Shown here: positions 44,296-52,070 of the stretch, piece by piece | Layout of the letters: the number at the start of each line of letters is the position of its first letter | How positions within the stretch are numbered: the stretch's first letter is position 1 | DNA from: Phycicoccus sonneratiae | Lineage (GTDB): Bacteria > Actinomycetota > Actinomycetes > Actinomycetales > Dermatophilaceae | Direction of reading: 5' to 3' | Length of the DNA: 64,000 nucleotides | NCBI RefSeq assembly: GCF_016887965.1 | Contig: NZ_JAFDVD010000003.1 | Span: 248,001-312,000, forward strand | Notes under the pieces: model-generated | The model's input: only the letters and a program-made list of their open reading frames with translations | What the model was told of the DNA's origin: nothing | Database searches by the model: none | Program-made: the position numbers and the translations under genes

Positions 44296-44334
44296 CGTGC
44301 AGATTTGCACGGCCGTGCACATCGCATCTACGCT
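44296..44334 (+). promoter_or_regulatory. TetR gene promoter with overlapping operator
   Basis: A perfect 6-bp-arm palindrome CGTGCA-GATT-TGCACG (44296-44311) overlaps a -35-like TTGCAC (44305-44310). An 18-bp spacer leads to -10 TACGCT (44329-44334), 6 nt before the GTG at 44341. A third GTGCA half-site lies in the spacer. The layout suggests autorepression and leaderless transcription. Confidence 0.6.
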
Positions 44335-44340
44335 GATCCC

Positions 44341-44970
44341 GTGACCCGAACCCCCTCCTGCGTCCTCCCGTCGCTGCGCGACCGCAAGCGCGAGCAGACC
44401 CGCCGCGCCATCTCGGCCGCCGCGTACGCGATCGTGCGCGACGAGGGCGTCGACGCGGTGACCGCCGAGGCCGTCGCCGACCGGGCCGGGGTCTCGCGCC
44501 GGACGTTCTTCAACTACTTCCCGTCCGTCGAGTCCGTCATCACCGCGAGCGTCTCCGACTTCTTCGTCGCCCTGAGCGCCCGGCTGCAGGAGCGTCCAGC
44601 CGGCGAGGACGTCCTCGTCAGCGTGCTCGCCGTCGTCGACGACCCGGGCGACCTCTCCCTCGTCGAGCGGATCGGCGTGCTGGCCACGGCCGGCGAGACC
44701 TCGCCGCACGCCAAGGGCCTCATCCTCGCCGAGTTCCACACCTGGCTCGACTGGTTCGAGGCCTGGCTGCGCGAGCGCGTCGGCCCCGGCCCGAGCGACC
44801 TGCACGTCGCCACCCTCGCCGCGGCGGTCCTCGGCTGCGGGGAGGCCTCGATCCGCGTCTGGTCCAAGGCCGTCGTCGCCGGCGAGCAGCCGCCCGCGTT
44901 CCACGTCGTCCTCGCCGAGTCCCTCGGCCACCTGCGCTCCGGCCTGCTCGCCGGCACCCCCGTCGCCTGA
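44341..44970 (+). CDS. TetR-family transcriptional repressor
   Basis: 209 residues from GTG at 44341; the frame is open upstream but the promoter ends 6 nt before this codon. The N-terminal HTH is clear (RKREQTRRAISAAAYAIVRDEGVDAVTAEAVADRAGVSRRTFFNYFPSVESVI). The C-terminal ligand domain is divergent. It precedes an MMPL transporter by 25 bp in one transcription unit. By analogy with other TetR-efflux pairs it probably represses itself and the transporter until a toxic ligand binds. Confidence 0.9.
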   Translation: MTRTPSCVLPSLRDRKREQTRRAISAAAYAIVRDEGVDAVTAEAVADRAGVSRRTFFNYFPSVESVITASVSDFFVALSARLQERPAGEDVLVSVLAVVDDPGDLSLVERIGVLATAGETSPHAKGLILAEFHTWLDWFEAWLRERVGPGPSDLHVATLAAAVLGCGEASIRVWSKAVVAGEQPPAFHVVLAESLGHLRSGLLAGTPVA

Positions 44971-44995
44971 CCCGCCCCCATCCCGGAAGGCCCCG

Positions 44996-47587
44996 ATGTC
45001 CACCGCCCTGTACCGCCTCGGCCGCTGGTGCGCCGACCACGCCTGGCGCGTCGTCGCCCTCTGGCTCGTCGTCCTCGCCGTCGCCGGCACCCTCGCCGGG
45101 ACCGTCGGCCGCCCGCTGACCAACCAGGTCTCCATCCCGGGCACCGAGTTCGAGCGCGTCGTCGCGCAGCTCGGCACCGAGATCCCCTCCGCAGCAGGAG
45201 GGTTCGGCCGCGTCGTGCTGACCAGCGACTCCGGGGCGTTCACGGACGAGCAGAAGCGGGCCATCACCGAGGCGATGGACGCGTGGACGACCGTGCCGCA
45301 CGTCGAGCGCGTCGTCGACCCCTTCGCCGCGCAGCAGCAGATCGACGAGTCCGCGCAGCGGCTCGCCGACAGCAAGGCCCGGCTCGACGACGGCCGCGCC
45401 CGGCTCGAGAGCGGGACGCAGCAGCTCGCCGACGCCAAGGGACAGCTCTCCGGCGGCGAGGCCTTCCTCGCCCAGCTCGAGAAGTCCGACCCCGACGGTC
45501 AGGCGACGGCGGACCTGCGGGCCCAGGTCGAGGACGGCCGGCGGCAGGTGGCCGAGGGCGAGAAGAAGCTCGCCGACGCCCGCGAGCAGCTCCTCGCCGG
45601 CGAGGCCCAGTACGCCGACGGCCTGGCGGTCGCCGAGGCCTCCTCCGGCACCCGGCTGGTCAGCGAGGACGGCCGCTCCGCCGTCGTCCAGGTGCAGTTC
45701 GACGACAACGCGCAGTCGATCGCGCCGGAGGACCGCGCGCTCATCCCCGAGAAGGGCGACCCGGTCCTCGAGGCGGCGGGCGTCACGCCGAGCTACAGCG
45801 TCGAGATCACCCAGGCGCTGGAGTTCATCGGTCCCGGCGAGATCCTCGGCCTCGCCGTCGCGCTGCTCGTCCTCGTCCTCGTGCTCGGCAGCCTCGTCGC
45901 GGCCGGCCTGCCGCTGCTCGTCGCGCTCCTCGGCGTCGGCGTCGGCCTCGGCGGCGCGATGGCCGCGACGGCCCTCGTCGAGCTCAACTCGACGACCCCG
46001 GCGCTCGCCCTGATGCTCGGCCTCGCCGTCGGCATCGACTACGCCCTCTTCATCGTCAACCGGCACCGCGCGAACATCCTCCACGGGATGCCGCTGCGCG
46101 AGTCGGTGGCCCGCTCGGTCGCCACCGCCGGCTCGGCCGTCACCTTCGCCGGCGCGACCGTCGTCATCGCCCTCGCCGCCCTCGTGCTCTCCGGCATCCC
46201 GATCCTCGCCGAGATGGGCCTCGTCGCCGCGGCGACCGTGGCCGTGTCGGTCCTCGTCGCCGTCACCGTCGCACCGGCCGTCATGCGGCTGATGGGCACG
46301 CGCATCGTCTCCCGGCGAGCCTGGCGCAGAGCCGGATTCGCCACTCCCGGCGATGCCGCCAGCCGGCCGGCCGAGGCGACCGACCGCCCCGAGGAGCACG
46401 GCGCCTGGTACGTCTCCGCGGTCACCCGGCACCCGTGGCTCACCGTGCTCGGAGTCTTCGCCCTCGTCGGCGTCATGGCGATCCCGGCGGCGGACATGCG
46501 CCTCGGCCTCCCCGACGGCGGCAGCGAGCCCACCGGGTCCAGCGCCTACACCGCGTACACCGCCGTCGCCGACGAGTTCGGCCCGGGCATGAACGGCCCG
46601 GTCGTCGCGGTCGCCGAGCTGCCGGCCACCGACACCCCCCGCTCCGACGCCCAGGTGCTCGACGCCCAGGCGACCATCGCCTCGGCCCTGCGCGGGGTCG
46701 ACGGCGTCGTCAGCGTCGTCCCCTTCGGCGTCAGCGACGACAAGGAGACCCTCGCCTTCCAGGTCGTGCCGAGCACCGGCCCGGCCTCCGAGCAGACGCC
46801 CGCGACGGTCGACGGCATCCGCCGCGCCGCCTCGCTGCTCGAGCGGCACGACGGCATCGAGATCGGCCTCACCGGCCAGACGGTGGCGAACATCGAGATC
46901 TCCGACCGGCTCCAGGGCGCCCTGCCGGCCTACCTCGCGGTCGTCGTCGGTCTCTCGCTGCTCATCCTCATGGTCGTCTTCCGCTCGGTCGTCGTGCCGC
47001 TCGTCGCCACCGGCGGGTTCCTCCTCACGGTGGCGGCGGCCTTCGGCGCGACCGTCGCGGTGCACCAGTGGGGCTGGCTCGGCGACTGGTTCGGTGTCAC
47101 CCAGCCCGGGCCGATCCTCAGCTTCATGCCGATCATCCTCATCGGCGTGCTCTTCGGCCTCGCGATGGACTACCAGATGTTCCTCGTCTCGGGGATGCAC
47201 GAGTCGCGCGCCCACGGCGAGGACTCGCGGACGGCGGTGCGCTCCGGCTTCGTCCACGGCGTCAAGGTCGTCACGGCCGCGGCGATCATCATGACCTCGG
47301 TCTTCCTCGGCTTCGCGTTCAGCCACCTCGTGATGGTCCGGCCGATCGGGTTCGGCCTCGCGGTCGGAGTGCTCGTCGACGCGTTCGTCGTCCGGATGAC
47401 GCTCACGCCGGCGGTCATGCACCTGCTCGGCGACCGGGCCTGGTGGATCCCGCGCTGGCTCGACCGGCGCCTCCCGGACCTCGACGTCGAGGGGCTGCGG
47501 CTCGCCGAGCACCTCGCGGCCCGGGACGCCGAGCGCGCGCCGGCCGCCGAGCCGGTCCCGGAGCCGGAGACCGCCGGCACGCGCTGA
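44996..47587 (+). CDS. MMPL-family RND transporter
   Basis: 863 residues, ATG at 44996 after GGAAGG. Two repeats of the RND fold each begin with a membrane helix and large extracellular loop. The first loop contains a coiled-coil insertion with ten-odd heptads (RLADSKARLDDGRARLESGTQQLADAKGQL). Helix 4 of each half has the proton-relay signature GLAVGIDYALFI near residue 346 and VLFGLAMDYQMFL near 722. It exports lipids, drugs or other hydrophobic compounds by proton motive force; the substrate is unknown. The length suits the YdfJ-like MMPL branch, and the TetR gene upstream is its likely regulator. Confidence 0.92.
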   Translation: MSTALYRLGRWCADHAWRVVALWLVVLAVAGTLAGTVGRPLTNQVSIPGTEFERVVAQLGTEIPSAAGGFGRVVLTSDSGAFTDEQKRAITEAMDAWTTVPHVERVVDPFAAQQQIDESAQRLADSKARLDDGRARLESGTQQLADAKGQLSGGEAFLAQLEKSDPDGQATADLRAQVEDGRRQVAEGEKKLADAREQLLAGEAQYADGLAVAEASSGTRLVSEDGRSAVVQVQFDDNAQSIAPEDRALIPEKGDPVLEAAGVTPSYSVEITQALEFIGPGEILGLAVALLVLVLVLGSLVAAGLPLLVALLGVGVGLGGAMAATALVELNSTTPALALMLGLAVGIDYALFIVNRHRANILHGMPLRESVARSVATAGSAVTFAGATVVIALAALVLSGIPILAEMGLVAAATVAVSVLVAVTVAPAVMRLMGTRIVSRRAWRRAGFATPGDAASRPAEATDRPEEHGAWYVSAVTRHPWLTVLGVFALVGVMAIPAADMRLGLPDGGSEPTGSSAYTAYTAVADEFGPGMNGPVVAVAELPATDTPRSDAQVLDAQATIASALRGVDGVVSVVPFGVSDDKETLAFQVVPSTGPASEQTPATVDGIRRAASLLERHDGIEIGLTGQTVANIEISDRLQGALPAYLAVVVGLSLLILMVVFRSVVVPLVATGGFLLTVAAAFGATVAVHQWGWLGDWFGVTQPGPILSFMPIILIGVLFGLAMDYQMFLVSGMHESRAHGEDSRTAVRSGFVHGVKVVTAAAIIMTSVFLGFAFSHLVMVRPIGFGLAVGVLVDAFVVRMTLTPAVMHLLGDRAWWIPRWLDRRLPDLDVEGLRLAEHLAARDAERAPAAEPVPEPETAGTR

Positions 47588-47700
47588 CGGCGGCGCCGGG
47601 CGAACCCACAGAGGTGGCACCGGGCGGGCACAGGGGCGGCACAGCCTCGGGCCGGATGGTCGAGGGGTACGCAGGACCCCGACCTCCGAAGGTGATGACG

Positions 47701-48018
47701 ATGCCCCGCACCCCCCGAGCCCTCCAGCGGGCCAGGACCTGGACGGCCGGTGCGCTCGCGGCCGCCGCCCTGACGACCGGTGTCGCGGGGTACCACCTCG
47801 CGACGTCGCAGTCGACGACGACGGCCGCGGCGGCCACGACCTCCGACGACTCCTCGTCCTCCTCCGGCACGTCCGGCACCACCTCGTCCGGCTCGGACGA
47901 CTCCGGGTCGTCGTCGTCGTCCTCGTCGGACTCCTCCGGCACCTCCGGGTTCTCCGCCTCCGGGTCGGTGTCCTCCGGCAGCGGGTCGTCGAGCCAGTCG
48001 ACGACCCACGGGTCCTGA
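47701..48018 (+). CDS. Serine-rich membrane-anchored or secreted small protein
   Basis: 105 residues from ATG at 47701 (GAAGG 8 nt upstream; an ATG at 47695 is too close). An N-terminal helix (RARTWTAGALAAAALTTGVAGYHLA) is followed by a tail made almost only of Ser, Gly, Thr and Asp to the C-terminus (SGSSSSSSSDSSG). The head-plus-Ser-rich-linker looks like the front of actinobacterial FMN-binding-domain proteins that ApbE flavinylates. No FMN-binding domain or S/T-G-A-T target motif follows, and an ordinary stop ends the frame. It starts the ApbE operon, 11 bp before apbE. Confidence 0.7.
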   Translation: MPRTPRALQRARTWTAGALAAAALTTGVAGYHLATSQSTTTAAAATTSDDSSSSSGTSGTTSSGSDDSGSSSSSSSDSSGTSGFSASGSVSSGSGSSSQSTTHGS

Positions 48019-48028
48019 GGATCGCGCC

Positions 48029-49015
48029 GTGGGCACCGCCCTGCGCGACCGCGCCCCCGCCCCGCCGACCGCGACGACGGTCGCGGCGATCGGGACCACG
48101 GTGCGGGTCGTCGTCACCGACCCCCGGACCCTCGCCGAGGCCGAGGCGCTCACCCGCGACCACCTCGTCGCCCTCGACCGCGCGGCCTCCCGGTTCCGCC
48201 CCGACTCCGAGGTGAGCCGGCTGGCGGCCGCGGCGACCTCCAGCCGCGCGGGCGCGCTCGCGTCACCGGTGCTCGCGAGCAGCCTGCGGGCCGCCCTGCG
48301 CGCCGCGCGCCTCACCGACGGCCTCGTCGACCCGACGGTCGGCCGGGCGGTCGCCGCCAGCGGGTACGACGACGACCTCGCCGTCGTCCGGTCGCGGACC
48401 GCCGCGGACCGGCCCGCGGGGGAGGTCCCGGGCTGGCGCTCGGTGACCATCGACCCCGTCACGGACCGGGTCGAGGTCCCCGCCGGCTGCCTGCTCGACC
48501 TCGGGTCCACCGCGAAGGCGCACGCGGCCGACGAGGTCGCCCGTCACCTCGCCGGCCGGCTCCCCGGCGGCTTCCTCGTCGACCTGGGCGGCGACATCGC
48601 GCTGGCCGGCACGACGCCCGACGGGCGGTGGCAGGTCGGCGTCGAGGACGCCGAGGGGCGGGTCGTGCAGGTCGTCGGCCTGCGCTCGGGCCAGGCCGTG
48701 GCGACGAGCTCGACCCGCCTGCGCACCTGGGTGCGCGCCGACGGCGGCACCGCGCACCACATCGTCGACCCGCGCACGGGGCGCACCGCCCCGGCCACCT
48801 GGGCGCAGGTGACGGTCGTCGCCGCGAGCGCCCTCGAGGCCAACGCCGCCTCGACCGCCGCCGTCGTGCTCGGTGAGGACGCCCCCGTGTGGCTGGCGCG
48901 GCACCGGCTGCCGGCCCGCCTCGACACCGGTCGCGACGTCGTCACGACCCCCGGCTGGCCCGCCCCGACCGGGCGCATCCCGACCCGTCCGACCCCCGAG
49001 GTGGTGGCGTCGTGA
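48029..49015 (+). CDS. apbE: FAD:protein FMN transferase (ApbE)
   Basis: 328 residues from GTG at 48029, GAGG 8 nt upstream. ApbE covalently attaches FMN to Thr/Ser of acceptor proteins, outside the membrane or in the cytoplasm. Recognisable elements are IGTTVRVVVTDP at the N-terminus, GLVDPTVGRAV, LLDLGSTAKAHAADEVA (flavin/metal loop), GGFLVDLGGDIALAG, ATSSTRLRTWV and HHIVDPRTGRTAPATWAQVTVVAASALEANAASTAA. These match the ApbE metal and FAD sites. No typical signal peptide is seen. The TGA overlaps the GTG of the next gene. Its acceptor protein is not evident. Confidence 0.92.
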   Translation: MGTALRDRAPAPPTATTVAAIGTTVRVVVTDPRTLAEAEALTRDHLVALDRAASRFRPDSEVSRLAAAATSSRAGALASPVLASSLRAALRAARLTDGLVDPTVGRAVAASGYDDDLAVVRSRTAADRPAGEVPGWRSVTIDPVTDRVEVPAGCLLDLGSTAKAHAADEVARHLAGRLPGGFLVDLGGDIALAGTTPDGRWQVGVEDAEGRVVQVVGLRSGQAVATSSTRLRTWVRADGGTAHHIVDPRTGRTAPATWAQVTVVAASALEANAASTAAVVLGEDAPVWLARHRLPARLDTGRDVVTTPGWPAPTGRIPTRPTPEVVAS

Positions 49016-49575
49016 ACGAGCTCCTCTGGTACCTCTCCCGCGGCACCGGTGTCGCGAGCATCGCCCTGCTGACGGCGGTCGTCGTCCTCGGCACGGTCAC
49101 CTCCGGTCGGCGCCGCCCGCACGGCGAGTCCGCGACCGTCGTCATGGCCGTCCACCGCTGGCTCTCGCTCGGGATGGTGGCCTTCCTCGGCGTCCACGTC
49201 GCGACGGCCGTCGCCGAGACGTACGTGAGCATCGACGCCATCTCGGCCGTCGTGCCGTTCACGAGCGGCTACGAACCCTTCTGGGTCGGCCTCGGCACGC
49301 TCGCCCTCGACCTGCTCGTCGCGGTCGTCGCCACGTCGTGGTTGCGCCACCGGATCCCCGAGCGGGCTTGGCGCGCAGTGCACTACGCGGCGTACGGCCT
49401 GTGGCCGATGGCCTTGGTGCACGGCTTCGTCCTCGGCACCTCCGACCAGCCGGGGCTCCGGCTCGTCACCGCGGCGTGCGGCGTCGTCGGGGTCGGCGCG
49501 GTCCTCTGGCGGCTGCTCGCCACGCACGCGGACCGCGAGCGGCGCGAGGTCGTCGTCGGGGGTGAGTGGACGTGA
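49012..49575 (+). CDS. Ferric-reductase-like transmembrane protein
   Basis: 187 residues, GTG at 49012 overlapping apbE's stop (GTGA). About five membrane helices: WYLSRGTGVASIALLTAVVVLGTV, WLSLGMVAFLGVHVATAV, GLGTLALDLLVAVVATSWL, AVHYAAYGLWPMALVHGFVLG and AACGVVGVGAVLWRLLA. His residues lie in VHRWLS, GVHVAT, VHYAAY and LVHGFV, spaced like the bis-haem b ligands of FRD/NOX cores. It probably carries electrons across the membrane between the flavoprotein and the FeS proteins of the operon. Confidence 0.85.
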   Translation: MNELLWYLSRGTGVASIALLTAVVVLGTVTSGRRRPHGESATVVMAVHRWLSLGMVAFLGVHVATAVAETYVSIDAISAVVPFTSGYEPFWVGLGTLALDLLVAVVATSWLRHRIPERAWRAVHYAAYGLWPMALVHGFVLGTSDQPGLRLVTAACGVVGVGAVLWRLLATHADRERREVVVGGEWT

Positions 49576-50666
49576 GCCTCGTCGACGACCTGCACGCCGC
49601 CGGGCTCACCGGCCGGGGCGGCGCCGCGTTCAGCACCGGCGTCAAGGTGCGCGCGGCCCACGACCACGGGGCCCACCTCGTCGTCAACGCGTGCGACGGG
49701 GAGGTCGGCGCCGCGAAGGACGCCCACGTCGTCGAGCACCACCTCGACGAGCTCCTCCGCGGTGCGGCGCTCGTGGCCCACGGCCGCCGGCGGTCCATCA
49801 CCTTCGCCGCGCACCGCGGCTCGCGGACGGCGGCCCTGCTCGCCGCCGGGGGCGCGGACGTCCTCGAGGTGCCCGGGCGGTACGTCTCCTCCGAGGAGAC
49901 CTCACTCATCTCCTTCGCCAACGGCGGGCTGGCCCGGCCGATGACCAAGCGCCGACCGTTCGTCATGGGCGGCCGCGACGCCGCGGGGCGGCGCATCCCG
50001 GCCACGGTGGTCCTCAACGCCGAGACCGTGTGGCGCATCGCCCAGGTCGAGGCGCACGGACCCACGTGGTTCCGCTCGTTCGGCACCGAGGACGAGCCCG
50101 GCCCGCGCCTCGTGACGCTCACCGGGGCGGTCCGGTGGCCGGGGGTCCTCGAGACCCAGGCGGGTGTGACCCTCGCGAGCCTGCTCGACGCCGCGGAGCC
50201 GGCCGACGGGGCGCAGCACCTGGTCGTCGGCGGCCTGGGCGGTGTCGTCCTCACCGCCGACGAGGCTCGCGGGCTGCGGTGGGCGACACCGTACCTCGCA
50301 CGGTTCGGAGGGTCCCTCGGGCCCGGCATCGTCGACGTCCTCGACCCGACGCGCTGCCCGCTGCGGACCGTCACGCGCTACCTGCGCTACGCCGCCGGCG
50401 AGACGGCCGGCCAGTGCGGGCCGTGCATGTTCGGCGTGCCCGCCGTCGCCGCCGCGTGGGACCGGCTCGTGGAGAACCCGACCGGCGCCGCCCTCGACGA
50501 CGTCCGCCGCCACGCGGGGCTGCTGCCGGACCGGGGCGCCTGCCGCTTCCCCGACGGGGTCGGCCGGTTCGCCGCCTCGGCCCTGCGGGCGCTGCGGCCC
50601 CATCTCGCGGCGCACGCCGCGGGGTCGTGCCCGACGGAGGGAGCCCGCCGTGTCCAACCCGCCTGA
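49572..50666 (+). CDS. NuoF-like (NADH:ubiquinone oxidoreductase 51 kDa) FeS flavoprotein
   Basis: 364 residues from GTG at 49572, overlapping the ferric-reductase stop. LTGRGGAAFSTGVKVRAA and VVNACDGEVGAAKDAHVVEHH match the NAD/FMN-binding N-terminal segment of NuoF/HoxF/RnfC-like proteins (GRGGAGFPTG.., NADEGEPGT.. in classical NuoF). A SLBB-like domain follows (RLVTLTGAVRWPGVLETQAG). The C-terminal FeS domain has AGQCGPCMFGVP and RGACRFPDG; only three cysteines occur at the cluster site and should be checked. It likely accepts electrons from NAD(P)H or passes them to the overlapping ferredoxin. Confidence 0.85.
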   Translation: MSLVDDLHAAGLTGRGGAAFSTGVKVRAAHDHGAHLVVNACDGEVGAAKDAHVVEHHLDELLRGAALVAHGRRRSITFAAHRGSRTAALLAAGGADVLEVPGRYVSSEETSLISFANGGLARPMTKRRPFVMGGRDAAGRRIPATVVLNAETVWRIAQVEAHGPTWFRSFGTEDEPGPRLVTLTGAVRWPGVLETQAGVTLASLLDAAEPADGAQHLVVGGLGGVVLTADEARGLRWATPYLARFGGSLGPGIVDVLDPTRCPLRTVTRYLRYAAGETAGQCGPCMFGVPAVAAAWDRLVENPTGAALDDVRRHAGLLPDRGACRFPDGVGRFAASALRALRPHLAAHAAGSCPTEGARRVQPA

Positions 50667-50850
50667 GCTGCGCGTCGACCGGGTGGCCTGCACCGGCCAC
50701 GGCCTGTGCGCCACCCTGCTCGAGGGCCGCTTCCGCCTCGACGAGTGGGGCTACCCCGTCGTCGACGACGCCCGCGTCGGGCGGGCCGAGGGCGAGCGCG
50801 CCGTCACCTTCTGCCCGGCCCGCGCCCTCTACTGGTCCGACCGCCCCTGA
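50650..50850 (+). CDS. Ferredoxin with C-x2-H-x2-C cluster motif
   Basis: 66 residues, GTG at 50650 after GGAGGG, overlapping the NuoF-like gene by 17 bp. ACTGHGLCATLL and TFCPARAL give three cysteines, with His in place of the second Cys of a classical [4Fe-4S] motif. P450-partner ferredoxins of actinobacteria have the same pattern, and such clusters are [3Fe-4S] or His-ligated [4Fe-4S]. It is presumably the soluble electron carrier of the apbE operon, linking the NuoF-like protein to an unknown acceptor. The gene ends 23 bp before the convergent LysR gene. Confidence 0.85.
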   Translation: MSNPPELRVDRVACTGHGLCATLLEGRFRLDEWGYPVVDDARVGRAEGERAVTFCPARALYWSDRP

Positions 50851-50872
50851 CGCCGGGCGCGGCGGCAGGGTG

Positions 50873-51790
50873 TCAGCGCACCCGCCGGCGGGGCATCGTG
50901 CTCGGGTGGGCGATGAGGTCCTGGAGCAGCTGGACGGCCCGCTCGGTCGGTGCCGTCGAGGCACCGAGCCGGCGCACGACCGCCGACAGGTGGCGCACCG
51001 GTGCCGGCGGCGCGATGTCGACGCGCACGACGTTCGCCGGAAGGCCGCGCGCCGCGAGCCCCGGCATCACCGAGACGCCGACCCCGGCCGCGACGAACCC
51101 GATCGCGGTGTGGTGGTCCTGGGCCTGCACCGTGAAGCGGGGGCGCAGGCCGACCGCCGCGCACGCCGCGACGAGCAGCCGGTGCCCGACGGCGCTCGGG
51201 TAGTCGTTGCTCACCCAGGTCTCGCCGCGCAGGTCGGCGAGCGCGATCTCGTCCTCCCCCGCGAGCGGGTGGTCGCGCGGGAGCACGGCGACGAACGGGT
51301 CCTCGGTGAGGTCGACGCGGCGCAGGCCGGCCGGCACCGGGGTGTCCGGCGGGTCGATGGCGAGGTCGAGGTCGGGGCGCGGCCCGCGCTGCTCGACCTC
51401 GTTGAGTCGCAGCTCGAGGACGAGGTCGGGGTACTCCGCGGAGAGCCGGCGCACGAGGGCGGGCATCCAGGCCGAGCCGGCGGAGGCGAAGTAGCCGATG
51501 GACAGTCGCCCCGACCGGCCGTCGCGCAGGTCGGAGACGACCTGCTCGAGCCGGTCCCACTGGCTCATCGGCTCGTCGCTCTGGGCGTCGAGGACGAGGG
51601 CGTCCTCGGTGGGGACGATGCCCCGTCCGGCGCGCTGGAAGAGGGTCAGGCCGGTCTCTCGCTGGAGCGCCGCGAGGTGCTGGCTGACGGCCGAGGAGGT
51701 GAGGCCGAGGTTGTCGGCCGCAGCCTGGACGGAGCCGCTCGCGACGACCGAGCGGAAGACGGTGAGACGGTGCGGGTCGAGCATGGCCAA
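50873..51790 (-). CDS. LysR-family transcriptional regulator
   Basis: 305 residues. The N-terminal HTH is typical (HRLTVFRSVVASGSVQAAADNLGLTSSAVSQHLAALQRETGLTLFQRAGRGI). The C-terminal PBP-like effector domain contains LSIGYFASAGSAWMPALVRRL, DLAIDPPD and AAGVGVSVMPGLAARGLP. It is divergent from a 58-codon ORF across 66 bp holding direct repeats, the classical layout of LysR regulator and target gene. Two ATG codons, at 51790 and 51784, could serve as start. It is convergent with the ferredoxin operon, which it might also influence. No inducer can be named. Confidence 0.9.
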   Translation of the reverse strand: MAMLDPHRLTVFRSVVASGSVQAAADNLGLTSSAVSQHLAALQRETGLTLFQRAGRGIVPTEDALVLDAQSDEPMSQWDRLEQVVSDLRDGRSGRLSIGYFASAGSAWMPALVRRLSAEYPDLVLELRLNEVEQRGPRPDLDLAIDPPDTPVPAGLRRVDLTEDPFVAVLPRDHPLAGEDEIALADLRGETWVSNDYPSAVGHRLLVAACAAVGLRPRFTVQAQDHHTAIGFVAAGVGVSVMPGLAARGLPANVVRVDIAPPAPVRHLSAVVRRLGASTAPTERAVQLLQDLIAHPSTMPRRRVR

Positions 51791-51809
51791 ATGTTAAGCC
51801 ACACTGCGG

Positions 51810-51844
51810 GATGCTGAAGTGAAGTCACGTTGTGCTGAAGCATC
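51810..51844. promoter_or_regulatory. Direct and inverted repeats between lysR and the small divergent gene
   Basis: TGCTGAAG occurs at 51812-51819 and 51833-51840, 21 bp apart. An inverted repeat GATGCT (51810-51815) / AGCATC (51839-51844) brackets them. They lie in the 66-bp shared promoter region and are good candidates for the LysR-type recognition and activation sites. Confidence 0.5.
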
Positions 51845-51856
51845 ACGAGGCGGATC

Positions 51857-52033
51857 ATGGACGTCATGAACACCGCATCGCTCTCCGTCCAGAAGGCCCG
51901 CGCCCTCGCGGCCGGGCTCCGCACCAACCGCACCGCCGGCCGTGGGTGGACCAGCCACGTCGACCGCGACCTCGTCCGCGAGGCCAACGAGCTCTACGTC
52001 CTCTCGCAGTCCGGCCTCCCGCGTCACATCTGA
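51857..52033 (+). CDS. Small protein divergent from lysR, 58 residues, unrecognised
   Basis: ATG at 51857 (or 51866, same frame) to TGA at 52031. The sequence is basic N-terminally and amphipathic (SLSVQKARALAAGLRTNRTAG) and ends RDLVREANELYVLSQSGLPRHI. It has no membrane segment, signal peptide or cysteines. The Arg/Leu helix and C-terminal LPRHI recall DUF1127-like small proteins only loosely. Its position and spacing suggest it is the LysR target gene. It is too short for many gene finders, so a missing annotation elsewhere would not be surprising. Confidence 0.55.
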   Translation: MDVMNTASLSVQKARALAAGLRTNRTAGRGWTSHVDRDLVREANELYVLSQSGLPRHI

Positions 52034-52070
52034 GCACCCCCCGGGGGCCCAGCAGCACGCAGACCGACCC

